Shown: positions 25,509 through 35,116, counted from the first letter of the stretch. The stretch is DNA of 64,000 bases from Rhodoferax saidenbachensis (GCF_001955715.1 NZ_CP019239.1:1674001-1738000); one strand, 5' to 3'. Made by a program: numbers and translations. Notes: generated from the sequence alone by a model not told the origin.

Positions 25509-26774
25509 ATGGCCGAGAAAAAAGGCTCTTCCAGCGAAAAAACCCTTTATTGCTCTTTTTGCGGCAAAAGCCAGCACGAAGTCAAAAAGCTGATCGCCGG
25601 ACCATCGGTGTTTGTCTGTGACGAATGCATCGAACTGTGTAATGAAATCATCCGTGATGAGTTGCCAGCCACCACAGAGGGGAAAGACGCGCGCGGCGAT
25701 TTGCCCACACCGTCCGAAATCAAAGCCAACCTCGACAACTACGTGATCGGACAAGAGCCTGCCAAGCGTACGCTGGCGGTCGCTGTCTACAACCACTACA
25801 AGCGCTTGCGCCACAAGGAAAAGTCCAAGAAGGACGACGTGGAGCTGGCCAAGAGCAATATTTTGCTGATAGGCCCCACGGGTTCGGGCAAGACGCTGCT
25901 GGCCCAAACGCTGGCGCGCATGCTGGATGTGCCCTTTGTAATGGCCGATGCCACGACATTGACCGAAGCCGGTTATGTGGGCGAAGACGTGGAAAACATC
26001 GTGCTCAAGTTGCTGCAAAGCTGCAATTACGAAGTCGAACGCGCCCAGCGTGGCATCGTCTACATCGACGAAATCGACAAGATCTCCCGCAAATCCGATA
26101 ACCCATCCATCACCCGCGACGTGTCGGGTGAGGGCGTGCAACAGGCTTTGCTCAAGCTGATTGAAGGCACCATGGCCAGCGTGCCACCGCAGGGGGGGCG
26201 CAAGCACCCGAACCAGGACTTCGTGCAGATTGATACGACCAACATCCTGTTTATCTGTGGTGGCGCCTTCTCGGGATTGGAAAAGGTTATTGAAAACCGC
26301 ACCCAGTCGTCCGGTATTGGCTTTGGCGCCTCCGTCAAGAGCAAGCAGCAACGCAGCCTGACCGAGGTGTTCAAGGATGTGGAGCCGGAAGACCTGATCA
26401 AGTTTGGTTTGATACCTGAGCTGGTGGGCCGTATGCCCGTGGTGGCCACGTTGGCGGAATTGACCGAAGACGCATTGGTGCAAATCCTGACTGAGCCCAA
26501 GAACGCTTTGGTCAAGCAATATGCCAAGCTGCTGCAGATGGAAGGCGCCGAGCTGGAAATCCGCCCCAATGCGCTCAAGGCGATTGCCAAGCGTGCCTTG
26601 GCCCGCAAGACGGGTGCGCGGGGTCTGCGCTCCATTCTGGAGCAGTCGCTCATCGACACGATGTACGAACTGCCCAATGCGGCCAATGTCGAAAAAGTGG
26701 TGGTGGACGAGTCCACTATCGAAGAAAACAAGCCCCCGCTGCTCGTTTATCGCGAGACGGCCAAGAAGGCCTGA
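25509..26774 (+). CDS. clpX: ATP-dependent Clp protease, ATP-binding subunit ClpX
   Basis: This 421-residue unfoldase is read from ATG 25509. The N-terminal C4 zinc-binding domain is [10 protein letters not shown]...FVCDEC (residues 16-41), Walker A is [15 protein letters not shown], Walker B is [10 protein letters not shown], and the C-terminal small domain carries [15 protein letters not shown]. It recognises and unfolds substrates and feeds them to ClpP. It is complete and in the usual order after clpP. Confidence 0.97.
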   Translation: MAEKKGSSSEKTLYCSFCGKSQHEVKKLIAGPSVFVCDECIELCNEIIRDELPATTEGKDARGDLPTPSEIKANLDNYVIGQEPAKRTLAVAVYNHYKRLRHKEKSKKDDVELAKSNILLIGPTGSGKTLLAQTLARMLDVPFVMADATTLTEAGYVGEDVENIVLKLLQSCNYEVERAQRGIVYIDEIDKISRKSDNPSITRDVSGEGVQQALLKLIEGTMASVPPQGGRKHPNQDFVQIDTTNILFICGGAFSGLEKVIENRTQSSGIGFGASVKSKQQRSLTEVFKDVEPEDLIKFGLIPELVGRMPVVATLAELTEDALVQILTEPKNALVKQYAKLLQMEGAELEIRPNALKAIAKRALARKTGARGLRSILEQSLIDTMYELPNAANVEKVVVDESTIEENKPPLLVYRETAKKA

Positions 26775-26780
26775 ACCATG

Positions 26781-26823
26781 CCCGCGCAAATGCCTGATAT
26801 GACGGGCTTTTGTGCGGGTTTCG
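26781..26823 (+). terminator. Likely terminator after clpX
   Basis: CCCGCGCAAATGCC pairs imperfectly with GGGCTTTTGTGCGGG, ending in TTTCG. The T-run is short, so the call is moderate. Confidence 0.5.
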
Positions 26824-26864
26824 AAGAATTTTCTCCCGGTCGCTGCTTTGATAATGGTTGCAAG

Positions 26865-26892
26865 CTTGAAATTCAAGCCTTACCGACCATAT
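26865..26892 (+). promoter_or_regulatory. Candidate sigma-32 (heat shock) promoter of lon
   Basis: CTTGAAA at 26865-26871 and GACCATAT at 26885-26892 are separated by 13 bases, close to the established heat-shock consensus CTTGAAA and CCCCATNT. It lies 26 bases upstream of the lon ATG, and lon is a classic heat-shock gene. The -35 half also sits in a short palindrome GCTTGAAATTCAAGC. Confidence 0.65.
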
Positions 26893-26917
26893 TCAACAGG
26901 TAACTAAAAGGTTCCCC

Positions 26918-29359
26918 ATGTCTGGCCAAACTCCCCTGCCTGCAACTCCCATTGATTTGCCCCTGTTGCCTTTGCGTGATGTGGTGGTGTTCCCCCATAT
27001 GGTCATCCCGCTGTTCGTCGGGCGACCCAAGAGCATCAAGGCGCTCGAAGCGGCCATGGAAGCCGAGCGTCGCATCATGCTGGTAGCCCAGAAAGCTGCT
27101 GCCAAGGATGATCCGCTCGTTTCCGACATGTTCGATGTTGGCTGCGTGTCCACGATCCTGCAGATGCTCAAGCTGCCTGATGGCACGGTGAAGGTTTTGG
27201 TGGAAGGCCACCAACGCGCCTCGGTCAACAAGATCGAAGAGGGAGAGTCCCACTTCACTGCCAATGTGACACCGATTGAGGTGGTCGAGGTTTCTACCGA
27301 CAAGGCCCGTAGCAAGGGCAGTGAGGTGGAGGCTTTGCGCCGCGCTGTGATGCAGCAGTTTGACCAGTACGTCAAACTCAACAAAAAAATTCCTCCTGAA
27401 ATTCTCACGTCGATTTCCAGCATTGATGACGCGGGCCGCCTGGCGGACACCATCGCTGCCCATCTGCCGCTCAAGCTGGACAGCAAGCAGGCTGTGCTGA
27501 GCCTGCCCAGCGTTAAGGATCGCTTGGAAAATCTGTTTGAGCAGATCGAGCGTGAGGTCGACATTCTCAACGTGGACAAGAAGATCCGTGGTCGCGTCAA
27601 GCGCCAGATGGAGAAGAACCAGCGTGACTTCTACCTGAACGAGCAGGTCAAGGCCATCCAGAAGGAACTGGGCGAAGGCGAAGAGGGCGCAGACATCGAA
27701 GAGATCGAGAAAAAGATCAAATCTGCCAAGATGCCCAAAGAGGCCCTGAAGAAGGCCGAGGCAGAGCTGAAGAAACTCAAGCTGATGTCGCCTATGTCGG
27801 CAGAGGCCACCGTCGTGCGCAATTACATTGATGTGCTCACTGGTCTGCCCTGGACCACCAAGACCAAGATCAAACACAACCTGGCCAATGCAGAGGCCGT
27901 GTTGAATGAAGACCATTACGGCCTTGACAAGGTCAAGGACCGTATCCTGGAATATCTCGCAGTGCAACAGCGCGTGGACAAGGTCAAGGCACCTATCCTG
28001 TGTCTGGTCGGCCCTCCGGGCGTAGGCAAAACCTCTTTGGGCCAGTCGATTGCGAAAGCAACCGGGCGCAAGTACGTGCGTATGGCGTTGGGGGGGATGC
28101 GTGACGAGGCCGAGATTCGTGGCCACCGCCGCACCTACATCGGCGCGATGCCGGGCAAGGTGCTGCAGAGCCTGTCAAAGGTGGGTACCCGTAACCCGCT
28201 GTTCCTGCTCGACGAGATCGACAAGCTGGGCACGGACTTCCGTGGTGACCCGAGCAGCGCGTTGCTGGAAGTACTGGATCCTGAGCAGAACCACAAGTTT
28301 GGCGACCACTACGTCGAAGTCGATTACGACCTGAGCGACGTGATGTTTGTGGCAACGTCCAACTCGATGAACATTCCGCCAGCGCTGCTGGACCGGATGG
28401 AAGTGATTCGCCTGTCGGGTTACACCGAAGACGAAAAGACCAATATCGCCATCACCTACCTGTTGCCCAAGCAGATGAAGAACAACGGCGTCAAAGATGC
28501 CGAGTTGTCGATCAGCGAAGAAGCGGTGCGTGACATCGTGCGTTACTACACCCGTGAGGCCGGCGTGCGGTCTCTGGAGCGCGAACTGTCCAAGATTTGC
28601 CGCAAGGTGGTCAAGGGCCTGTTGCTCAAGAAATTGGAGCCCCAGGTACAGGTCACGGTCGACAACCTCAACGACTACCTGGGAGTGCGCAAGTACACCT
28701 ATGGCCGTGCAGAGGATCAGAACCAGGTCGGTCAAGTGGTTGGCCTGGCTTGGACTGAAGTCGGTGGCGACCTGCTGACCATTGAGGCCGCACTCACGCC
28801 GGGCAAAGGCGTCATCACCCGCACCGGCTCACTGGGCGATGTGATGAAGGAATCTGTGGAAGCTGCGCGTACCGTGGTGCGCAGCCGCTCGCGCCGCCTG
28901 GGCATCAAGGATGAAGTGTTCGAGAAGAAGGACATTCACATCCACGTACCCGATGGTGCGACGCCCAAGGATGGCCCTAGCGCGGGGGCCGCCATGGCGA
29001 CCGCGTTTGTGTCTGCGTTGACCGGCATTCCTGTGCGTGGTGATGTGGCCATGACGGGCGAAATCACCTTGCGCGGTGAGATCACTGAAATTGGTGGTTT
29101 GAAAGAAAAGCTGCTGGCCGCGCTGCGCGGAGGCATCAAGACTGTGCTGATTCCAGAAGCCAATGCCAAGGATTTGCAGGACATTCCCGAGAACGTGAAG
29201 AACGGTCTGGAGATTGTGCCTGTGCGCTGGATCGACAAGGTGCTGGAACTGGCTCTGGAAACCATGCCTGTGCCTTTGCCAGAGGAAGAAGTCGTTGCCA
29301 CGCCCGCAGTTGCGGCGGCCGTCCCTGCAGCGGTTCCACAGGAGTCTGTGAAGCATTGA
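26918..29359 (+). CDS. lon: ATP-dependent protease La
   Basis: This 813-residue cytoplasmic protease has the N-terminal substrate domain (LPLLPLRDVVVFPHMVIPLF, residues 14-33), a coiled middle region (about 190-260), Walker A GPPGVGKTSLGQSIA, Walker B PLFLLDEIDKL and the C-terminal Ser-Lys protease domain with DGPSAGAAMATAFVSALTG. It degrades misfolded and regulatory proteins. The C-terminal 25 residues are an Ala/Pro/Val extension beyond the usual core. A candidate heat-shock promoter precedes it. Confidence 0.97.
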   Translation: MSGQTPLPATPIDLPLLPLRDVVVFPHMVIPLFVGRPKSIKALEAAMEAERRIMLVAQKAAAKDDPLVSDMFDVGCVSTILQMLKLPDGTVKVLVEGHQRASVNKIEEGESHFTANVTPIEVVEVSTDKARSKGSEVEALRRAVMQQFDQYVKLNKKIPPEILTSISSIDDAGRLADTIAAHLPLKLDSKQAVLSLPSVKDRLENLFEQIEREVDILNVDKKIRGRVKRQMEKNQRDFYLNEQVKAIQKELGEGEEGADIEEIEKKIKSAKMPKEALKKAEAELKKLKLMSPMSAEATVVRNYIDVLTGLPWTTKTKIKHNLANAEAVLNEDHYGLDKVKDRILEYLAVQQRVDKVKAPILCLVGPPGVGKTSLGQSIAKATGRKYVRMALGGMRDEAEIRGHRRTYIGAMPGKVLQSLSKVGTRNPLFLLDEIDKLGTDFRGDPSSALLEVLDPEQNHKFGDHYVEVDYDLSDVMFVATSNSMNIPPALLDRMEVIRLSGYTEDEKTNIAITYLLPKQMKNNGVKDAELSISEEAVRDIVRYYTREAGVRSLERELSKICRKVVKGLLLKKLEPQVQVTVDNLNDYLGVRKYTYGRAEDQNQVGQVVGLAWTEVGGDLLTIEAALTPGKGVITRTGSLGDVMKESVEAARTVVRSRSRRLGIKDEVFEKKDIHIHVPDGATPKDGPSAGAAMATAFVSALTGIPVRGDVAMTGEITLRGEITEIGGLKEKLLAALRGGIKTVLIPEANAKDLQDIPENVKNGLEIVPVRWIDKVLELALETMPVPLPEEEVVATPAVAAAVPAAVPQESVKH

Positions 29360-29412
29360 GGAAGTTTGTGCGGACTTTTTTCGTGACTTTCAAAATCGCC
29401 AAAAAAGTGCGC

Positions 29413-29418
29413 TATAAT
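29413..29418 (+). promoter_or_regulatory. -10 box of the tRNA-Gly promoter
   Basis: A perfect TATAAT lies 14 bases upstream of the tRNA-Gly gene, in AT-rich DNA after lon. The -35 element is weak, so only the -10 is annotated. Confidence 0.55.
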
Positions 29419-29432
29419 TCGAGGCTTGAAAT

Positions 29433-29508
29433 GCGGGAATAGCTCAGTTGGTAGAGCGATACCTTGCCAAGGTATAGGTCGAGAGTTCGAACCTCTTTTC
29501 CCGCTCCA
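29433..29508 (+). tRNA. tRNA-Gly (anticodon GCC)
   Basis: Acceptor GCGGGAA/TTCCCGC, D-arm GCTCAGTTGGTAGAGC, anticodon stem-loop ACCTTGCCAAGGT, T-arm GAGAGTTCGAACCTC and encoded TCCA are all present. Confidence 0.95.
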
Positions 29509-29516
29509 AATTTCGA

Positions 29517-29546
29517 AAAGGGAAGCAGTCGCTTCCCTTTTTCTTT
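29517..29546 (+). terminator. Terminator after tRNA-Gly
   Basis: AAAGGGAAGC, loop AGTC, GCTTCCCTTT, then TTCTTT. It is a perfect ten-base stem. Confidence 0.85.
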
Positions 29547-29561
29547 AGTTGGAAATAACAC

Positions 29562-29635
29562 GGCGCGGTAGCAAAGCGGTTATGCCCCGGATTGCAAATC
29601 CGGTTAGTCCGGTTCGACTCCGGACCGCGCCTCCA
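29562..29635 (+). tRNA. tRNA-Cys (anticodon GCA)
   Basis: Acceptor GGCGCGG/CCGCGCC, anticodon stem-loop CCGGATTGCAAATCCGG, T-arm TCCGGTTCGACTCCGGA and encoded TCCA. Confidence 0.95.
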
Positions 29636-29653
29636 GAATATTCTGGATTCAAG

Positions 29654-29686
29654 TGCCCCGTCGGCTCCGGTTGACGGGGCATTTTA
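29654..29686 (+). terminator. Terminator after tRNA-Cys
   Basis: TGCCCCGTC and GACGGGGCA form a nine-base stem, with a loop of ten and then TTTT. Confidence 0.85.
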
Positions 29687-29709
29687 ATTTCGACGGATCC
29701 TTTTCAAGG

Positions 29710-29740
29710 CCAGTCTTCTCTGAAGACTGCGCTTTTGTTT
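29710..29740 (+). terminator. Second hairpin with T-rich tail before tRNA-Leu
   Basis: CCAGTCTTC, TCT, GAAGACTG, then CGCTTTTGTTT. TTGACA at 29739-29744 immediately follows and could be a -35 element, but no -10 fits before the tRNA. Confidence 0.5.
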
Positions 29741-29757
29741 GACAATAGACCGTCTGT

Positions 29758-29850
29758 GCCCGAGTGGTGAAATAGGTAGACACATCGGACTTAAAATCCG
29801 CCGCTTCGTGAATAACGGGCGTACCGGTTCGATTCCGGTCTCGGGCACCA
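29758..29850 (+). tRNA. tRNA-Leu (anticodon UAA)
   Basis: Acceptor GCCCGAG/CTCGGGC, anticodon region CGGACTTAAAATCCG, a long variable arm, T-arm CCGGTTCGATTCCGG and encoded ACCA. It is the second leucine tRNA in the window. Confidence 0.95.
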
Positions 29851-29863
29851 TTACACTCATCCC

Positions 29864-30493
29864 ATGCCACGCTACAACGCTCCCTTCGAGATCCATGTGC
29901 ACGGACAGGTGCTGCTGCGGGCTGACGTGCAATTCGACCAGCTTCAGGATGCACTCAAGCCGCTGTGGAAGTACGCGGGGGCACGGTCCCTGTCGGACGG
30001 CGCGAGCAGCTCCTACGAAGACGAGCCTGGCATCAAATTCGATGCGCAGGAGCACTTGCTGCAGATGTGCTGGACGGTTGCGGGTGACGATGATTTCCGC
30101 CAGACGCTGGATGAAGTCTGCATGAACCTCAACGAGTTGGCGGAAGCCGGTGCGGCGATTGAGGTGACCTTTTACGACGCTGACTTTGACGAGGAAGAGG
30201 GGCAATCCGGCGCCGAATCGCGTGACGATTTCATGATGCTGTTTGTAGGGCCCAATCCTGCAGCCATCATGCAGGTGCAACGCGACCTGTTGGTGCAAGA
30301 CCTTATCAACATGATGGAGCGCCACTTCGATGGTGCGGAACTCGGCGGTGTGGTGGCTGAAGTAGACAAACTGTTTACCCAGCGGTTTGACGCACTGGTC
30401 AGCTCACTGGAGATTGGCCGTCCACCGCGGGGGCCGGGTGGCGGTCATGGCGGTGGTCACGGCGGTGGCAGAAAGCCCCGGCATCTGCACTGA
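29864..30493 (+). CDS. Conserved protein of unknown function (possibly DUF6806)
   Basis: This 209-residue protein begins 14 bases after tRNA-Leu. It reads as a compact cytosolic fold (IHVHGQVLLRADVQFDQLQD, LKPLWKYAGARSL) with an acidic stretch (DADFDEEEGQS near residue 105) and a Gly/His-rich tail GGGHGGGHGGGRKPRHLH, which could bind metal. I associate it with a family common in this bacterial group, probably named DUF6806, but am not certain of the number. Its function is unknown. Confidence 0.7.
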   Translation: MPRYNAPFEIHVHGQVLLRADVQFDQLQDALKPLWKYAGARSLSDGASSSYEDEPGIKFDAQEHLLQMCWTVAGDDDFRQTLDEVCMNLNELAEAGAAIEVTFYDADFDEEEGQSGAESRDDFMMLFVGPNPAAIMQVQRDLLVQDLINMMERHFDGAELGGVVAEVDKLFTQRFDALVSSLEIGRPPRGPGGGHGGGHGGGRKPRHLH

Positions 30494-30605
30494 CATTCCG
30501 CGTCAGCTCGCTTGAAGACGGCTCACCTATACTGTTACTACACGCCTGACCCGCAGTTGGCATCCCCCTTATTCAGCGCTTGGTGAACCGAAGAACGACG
30601 CATAC

Positions 30606-31844
30606 ATGCTCAAGAAGATCAGCGTAGAACAGCTTACCCTTGGCATGCACCTGAAGGAGTTTTGTGGCTCCTGGATGGAGCACCCTTTTTGGCGCAGCGG
30701 TTTCGTTATCACCGACCCCAAAGACATCACCACCATTCTTGCCAGCAGCATCAAGGAAGTCTGGATTGACTGCGACAAAGGGCTTGACGTAGCGGTTGGC
30801 CAGTCGGCCATGTCTGAAGAAGAATCCGAAGCGCAGGTCGAGGCAGAACTACTACAGGCGGTTACCGAGCAGCGGGAGCTGGCCCCGGTCTCCGCCGATA
30901 TGGAATTCGAGCGTGCTGCCAAAATTTGCCTGCAGTCCAAGCAGGCCGTGATATCCATGTTCCAGGAAGCACGCATGGGCAAGGCGGTTGATACCGGCGG
31001 TGCCCGGCGCTTGGTCGAGGAGATTACCGACTCTGTCACCCGCAACCCTGGGGCTCTGATCAGTCTGGCCCGGTTGAAGACTGCGGATGACTACACCTAC
31101 ATGCATTCGGTCGCTGTGTGCGCCATGATGGTTGCGCTGGCCCGGCAATTGGGACTGGACGAAGAACAGACCCGTTTGGCGGGTATCGCTGGTTTGATGC
31201 ATGACTTGGGCAAGGCGGCCATGCCCATGGAGGTGCTGAACAAGCCCGGCAAACTGACGGATGGCGAATTCGCCATCATCAAGACCCACCCAGAGGAAGG
31301 TTACCGCCTGTTGCTGACGGGCCAGGACGTTGCTCCGCTGGTGCTGGATGTCTGTTTGCACCACCACGAGAAAACAGACGGCTCAGGCTACCCCAAAGGC
31401 CTCAAAGGGGATGCAATAAGCCTGTTTGCCAAGATGGGGGCGGTGTGTGACGTGTACGACGCGATTACCTCCAATCGGCCCTACAAGTCTGGGTGGGATC
31501 CGGCGGAGTCTTTGCGAAAAATGGCAGAGTGGGCCAATGGGCACTTTGATCCCAAGGTGTTCCAGGCCTTCGTGAAAAGCCTGGGCATCTACCCTATTGG
31601 CTCACTGGTGCAGCTGAGTTCGGGGCGTCTGGGGGTGGTGATTGAGCAGACCGGAAAATCCCTGACCACACCGTGCGTCAAGGTGTTTTTCTCCACCAAG
31701 TCGAATATGCGCATCGTGCCCGAGGTGATCGATCTCTCCAAGCCGGGCACCACCGAAAAAATTGCGAGCCGTGAAGATCCCGCCAAATGGCGTTTTGCGG
31801 ATTTGAACGAGCTCTGGTCCGGTTTGCCCAGTGCCGCACGTTGA
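30606..31844 (+). CDS. HD-GYP domain protein (probable cyclic-di-GMP phosphodiesterase)
   Basis: This 412-residue protein starts with the DUF3391 domain that often precedes HD-GYP (VEQLTLGMHLKEFCGSWMEH, residues 6-25), followed by a charged linker. The HD motif is in IAGLMHDLGKAAMP (about residues 198-211) and the GYP motif in HHHEKTDGSGYPKGLKGDAI (about 257-276). This combination normally hydrolyses cyclic-di-GMP, affecting motility and attachment. No receiver domain is fused. A bidirectional terminator lies downstream. Confidence 0.92.
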   Translation: MLKKISVEQLTLGMHLKEFCGSWMEHPFWRSGFVITDPKDITTILASSIKEVWIDCDKGLDVAVGQSAMSEEESEAQVEAELLQAVTEQRELAPVSADMEFERAAKICLQSKQAVISMFQEARMGKAVDTGGARRLVEEITDSVTRNPGALISLARLKTADDYTYMHSVAVCAMMVALARQLGLDEEQTRLAGIAGLMHDLGKAAMPMEVLNKPGKLTDGEFAIIKTHPEEGYRLLLTGQDVAPLVLDVCLHHHEKTDGSGYPKGLKGDAISLFAKMGAVCDVYDAITSNRPYKSGWDPAESLRKMAEWANGHFDPKVFQAFVKSLGIYPIGSLVQLSSGRLGVVIEQTGKSLTTPCVKVFFSTKSNMRIVPEVIDLSKPGTTEKIASREDPAKWRFADLNELWSGLPSAAR

Positions 31845-31849
31845 GAGTG

Positions 31850-31903
31850 AAATAGCGCTCTAGCCCTTATGGGCCCTGCGCGAGCAGCTATAAAAAAAGG
31901 AGC
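31850..31903 (-). repeat. 54-bp dispersed element, copy 5 (intergenic)
   Basis: Minus orientation: GCTCCTTTTTTTATAGC, TGCTCGCGCA, GGGCTAGAGCGC. Its left end merges with the arm of the bidirectional terminator. Confidence 0.8.
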
Positions 31904-31935
31904 GAATGCCCGTTGCCAGGCATTCGCTCCTTTTT
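31892..31935. terminator. Bidirectional terminator
   Basis: GGAGCGAATGCC and GGCATTCGCTCC form a perfect twelve-base stem with an eight-base loop. It is flanked by seven A on the left and five T on the right, and serves both the HD-GYP gene and the convergent acyl-CoA dehydrogenase gene. Confidence 0.93.
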
Positions 31936-31938
31936 GCT

Positions 31939-33213
31939 TCAGCAGCCGCGCGTAATCGGCATTTCTACCGGTTTCGGGTTGACCGCGTACTTGCCCAGCT
32001 CCAGCTTGGCAATCGCGTTGCGGTGTACTTCGTCCGGGCCATCGGCAAAACGCAGTGTGCGCGCTGCGGTGTAGCTGTAGGCAAGCGGGAAGTCGTCGCA
32101 CATGCCGCCGCCGCCGTGCACCTGCATGGCCCAGTCGATGACCTCGCAGGCCATACTGGGGGCGACCACCTTGATCATGGCGATCTCGTTCTTGGCGAAT
32201 TTGTTGCCACCCATGTCCATCATCCACGCCGCCTTGAGTGTCAGCAGGCGTGCCATATCGATCTTGCAGCGGGCTTCGGCAATGCGTTCTTGCGTCACGG
32301 TTTGTGCGGCCACCGGTTTACCAAAGGCGATGCGGCTGGAAGCGCGCTTGCACATCAGCTCCAGCGCGCGCTCGGCCAGGCCGATCAGGCGCATGCAGTG
32401 GTGAATCCGACCGGGGCCAAGGCGGCCTTGGGCGATCTCAAAGCCACGGCCTTCGCCCAGCAGGATGTTGCTGACGGGCACACGCACGTTCTCGAACAGG
32501 ATTTCCATGTGGCCGTGCGGCGCATCGTCGTAGCCGAACACATTGAGCGGTCGTACGACGGTAATGCCTTTGGTGTCGGCCGGGACCAGCACCATGCTTT
32601 GCTGCGAGTGACGTGGGGCTTCCGGGTCGGTCTTGCCCATGGTGATGTAGATCGCGCAGCGTGGGTCTCCTGCGCCCGAGATCCACCATTTGCGGCCGTT
32701 GATCACGTACTCGTCACCCTGGCGCTCGATACGGGTGGCGATGTTGGTCGCGTCACTGGAGGCCACATCGGGTTCGGTCATGGCGAACGCGGAGCGGATC
32801 TTGCCTTCCAGCAGGGGCTTGAGCCAGCGTGCCTTGTTTTCTTCGGAGCCATAACGGGCGATGGTTTCCATGTTGCCGGTGTCGGGCGCCGAGCAGTTGA
32901 ATACTTCGCTGGACCAGAGCACGCGACCCATGATTTCGGCCAGGGGGGCGTATTCCTGGTTGGTCAGTCCGGCACCGTGGTAGCCCGAGGCTTCAGCGCT
33001 GTCCACCGGCAGAAACAGGTTCCACAAACCGGCGGCTTGTGCCTTGGGTTTGAGGTTCTCGATGGTTTGCAGCGGTGTCCAGCGTTTGCCGGCTGCCGTG
33101 TTGGCCGTGATCTCGGCGTGGTAAGCGGCTTCGGACGGGTAGATGTGCTCATCCATGAACTTTTGCAGTCGTGCCTGAAGCTCTTTTGTTTTGGGGGAAT
33201 AGTCAAAGTCCAT
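31939..33213 (-). CDS. Acyl-CoA dehydrogenase family protein (ACAD11-like)
   Basis: This 424-residue flavoenzyme oxidises an acyl-CoA at the alpha-beta bond. Family marks are [17 protein letters not shown] (FAD/substrate site), [14 protein letters not shown] and [29 protein letters not shown], the last containing the FAD-binding C-terminal motif. It follows a phosphotransferase gene; in ACAD10/11-type pathways a kinase and a dehydrogenase act together on hydroxyacyl-CoAs, which makes a 4-hydroxy-acid substrate plausible. The catalytic base was not located with certainty. Confidence 0.9.
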   Translation of the reverse strand: MDFDYSPKTKELQARLQKFMDEHIYPSEAAYHAEITANTAAGKRWTPLQTIENLKPKAQAAGLWNLFLPVDSAEASGYHGAGLTNQEYAPLAEIMGRVLWSSEVFNCSAPDTGNMETIARYGSEENKARWLKPLLEGKIRSAFAMTEPDVASSDATNIATRIERQGDEYVINGRKWWISGAGDPRCAIYITMGKTDPEAPRHSQQSMVLVPADTKGITVVRPLNVFGYDDAPHGHMEILFENVRVPVSNILLGEGRGFEIAQGRLGPGRIHHCMRLIGLAERALELMCKRASSRIAFGKPVAAQTVTQERIAEARCKIDMARLLTLKAAWMMDMGGNKFAKNEIAMIKVVAPSMACEVIDWAMQVHGGGGMCDDFPLAYSYTAARTLRFADGPDEVHRNAIAKLELGKYAVNPKPVEMPITRGC

Positions 33214-33291
33214 GGGGTCTCCGTTGAAATAAGGTGCGTTTGAAGTGTTGAGGACTGAGCTGCGTTATGCGAAGGTCTGCCCCTCAAGGGT

Positions 33292-34377
33292 TCATGATTT
33301 CTGTGCAAACTGCCAGGCCATTTCCGCCAGTGGGCGCGCACCGGCAGCTGAGCTAACGGCCTGGGCGCTGGAGGCGGTGCCGGCCTCCACGCGTTTGGCA
33401 ATGCCTTGCATGATGGCTGCGATGCGAAACATGTTGTAGGCCATGTAGAAATTCCAGTCGGCCTTGAGCTGTTCGGGGCGGACCAGGCCGGTGCGTTCGC
33501 AGTACAGGCGGATGTAATCGTCTTCCAGCGGGATGCCCAGCGCCGCAAAGTCCAGCCCGCCGATACCGCGGAACACGCCCGACGGAATGTGCCAGGCCAT
33601 GCAGTGGTAGCTGAAGTCGGCCAGCGGGTGGCCCAGTGTGGAGAGTTCCCAGTCCAGAATGGCGATGACCTTGGGGTTTTCGGCGTCGAACATCAGGTTG
33701 TCCAGGCGGAAGTCGCCGTGCACGATGCTCACCATGCTGTCATCCTTGGCCATCGCCGGAATGTGCTGCGGCAGCCATTCCATCAGTTTGTCCATCTCGG
33801 GAATAGGCTGGGTGATGGAGGCGACGTACTGCTTGCTCCAGCGGCCAATCTGGCGTTCAAAGTAGTTGCCCGGCTTGCCGTAACCTGCCAGCCCGCGTTC
33901 TGCAAACTTGACGGTGTGCAGCGCAGAGATCACACGGTTCATTTCATCGTAAATGGCGCCGCGCTCAGCAGGTGTCATGCCGGGTAAGGCCTGGTCCCAC
34001 AGCACACGCCCCTGCATGAACTCCATCACGTAAAAGGCACGGCCAATCACGGACTCGTCTTCACACAGGCAGTACATGCGGGGCACCGGCACGCCGGTTC
34101 CATGCAGCCCGCCCATCACTGCAAACTCACGCTCTACGGCGTGGGCCGAGGGCAGCAACTTTGCCACGGGTCCGGGCTTGGCGCGCATCACATAACTCTT
34201 GGCGGGCGTGATGAGTTTGTAGGTGGGGTTGGATTGGCCACCCTTGAACATTTCCACACTCAACGGGCCGACAAAACCTGCCAGATTTTTGTCCAGCCAG
34301 GCAGTCAGGGCAGCCGTATCAAAAGCGTGTTTTTCGGACACGGAACGCGTACCTACAAAATGGTCGAAATCGCTCAT
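33292..34377 (-). CDS. Aminoglycoside-phosphotransferase-like kinase (ACAD10/11 kinase type)
   Basis: This 361-residue protein is read from MSDFDHFVGTRSV at 34377. It has KGGQSNPTYKLIT near residue 42 (nucleotide loop), the Lys-containing strand YVMRAKPGP, the catalytic loop IVHGDFRLDNLMFD and the metal-binding VIAILDWELSTLG. Related proteins phosphorylate hydroxyacyl-CoAs before dehydration, which fits the acyl-CoA dehydrogenase gene 78 bases downstream. Antibiotic resistance is unlikely from context. Confidence 0.87.
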   Translation of the reverse strand: MSDFDHFVGTRSVSEKHAFDTAALTAWLDKNLAGFVGPLSVEMFKGGQSNPTYKLITPAKSYVMRAKPGPVAKLLPSAHAVEREFAVMGGLHGTGVPVPRMYCLCEDESVIGRAFYVMEFMQGRVLWDQALPGMTPAERGAIYDEMNRVISALHTVKFAERGLAGYGKPGNYFERQIGRWSKQYVASITQPIPEMDKLMEWLPQHIPAMAKDDSMVSIVHGDFRLDNLMFDAENPKVIAILDWELSTLGHPLADFSYHCMAWHIPSGVFRGIGGLDFAALGIPLEDDYIRLYCERTGLVRPEQLKADWNFYMAYNMFRIAAIMQGIAKRVEAGTASSAQAVSSAAGARPLAEMAWQFAQKS

Positions 34378-34396
34378 GGGGTGGTCGTGGGTTGGC

Positions 34397-35116
34397 TCAG
34401 TTGTCAGATTCAATGATGCGCATCAGCAATGCGCGGTCGCGTATCACCAGGCCGCCCGGCTCGATGCGGATGGCGTCCTCGCGCTCCATGGCCTTGAGCT
34501 CCTGGTTCACGCGCTGGCGTGAAGCGCCCAGCAACTGCGCCAACTCCTCCTGCGCCAGTTGCAGGCCAATGCGTATTTCGCTGCCGTCGCTCAGGGAGGG
34601 TACGCCGTAGCTGCGCACCAGGTGCAGCAGCTGCTTGGCCAGGCGTGCGCGCAGGGGCAGGGTGTTGAGGTCTTCCACCAGGCCGTAGAGCTGGCGTATG
34701 CGGCGCGAGTGCAGGCGCAACAGCGCTTCGTACAACTCCACATGCGAAGCCAGAATTTTCTTGAAGTCGGCCTTGGCCACACACAGGATGGTGCTTTCCC
34801 CGTGGGCGTAAGCATCGTGGGTGCGCCGCTCGCCGTCGAAGATCGACACATCGCCAAACCAGATGCCCGGCTCCACATAGGTCAGCGTGATCTGCTTGCC
34901 CGAGATGGAGGTGGAGCTCACGCGTATCGCGCCCTTGGCGCAGGCAATCCATTCCTCCGGCGGTTCTCCGCGCGCACCAATCAGGTCGCCGTCTTTGAAG
35001 CGTTTGACATAAGCACATCGGAGGATGTCGTGTTTGAGGGATGGGGAGAGCGAAGAGAACCAGCGACCGCCGTTGATCGCTGCGCGTTCCTCAATGGTAA
35101 GAATGGGTTCGTCCAT
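34397..35116 (-). CDS. Crp/Fnr family transcriptional regulator
   Basis: This 239-residue protein has an N-terminal cyclic-nucleotide-like beta-roll (DGDLIGARGEPPEEWIACAK and GIWFGDVSIFDGERRTHDA), a dimerisation helix (about residues 125-150) and a C-terminal winged helix with LAQEELAQLLGASRQRVNQE. It lacks the N-terminal Cys set of Fnr, so oxygen sensing through an iron-sulfur cluster is unlikely; the ligand is unknown. It lies 19 bases before the phosphotransferase start, suggesting it controls this lipid-degradation group. Confidence 0.9.
   Translation of the reverse strand: MDEPILTIEERAAINGGRWFSSLSPSLKHDILRCAYVKRFKDGDLIGARGEPPEEWIACAKGAIRVSSTSISGKQITLTYVEPGIWFGDVSIFDGERRTHDAYAHGESTILCVAKADFKKILASHVELYEALLRLHSRRIRQLYGLVEDLNTLPLRARLAKQLLHLVRSYGVPSLSDGSEIRIGLQLAQEELAQLLGASRQRVNQELKAMEREDAIRIEPGGLVIRDRALLMRIIESDN

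Noticed and set aside
29433..29850. tRNA cluster as an island integration site
   Set aside because: All three tRNAs are complete, the downstream genes are ordinary, and no integrase or repeated tRNA end is visible.
33292..34377. Antibiotic resistance kinase
   Set aside because: The aminoglycoside-phosphotransferase fold is present, but the acyl-CoA dehydrogenase context points to hydroxyacyl-CoA metabolism.
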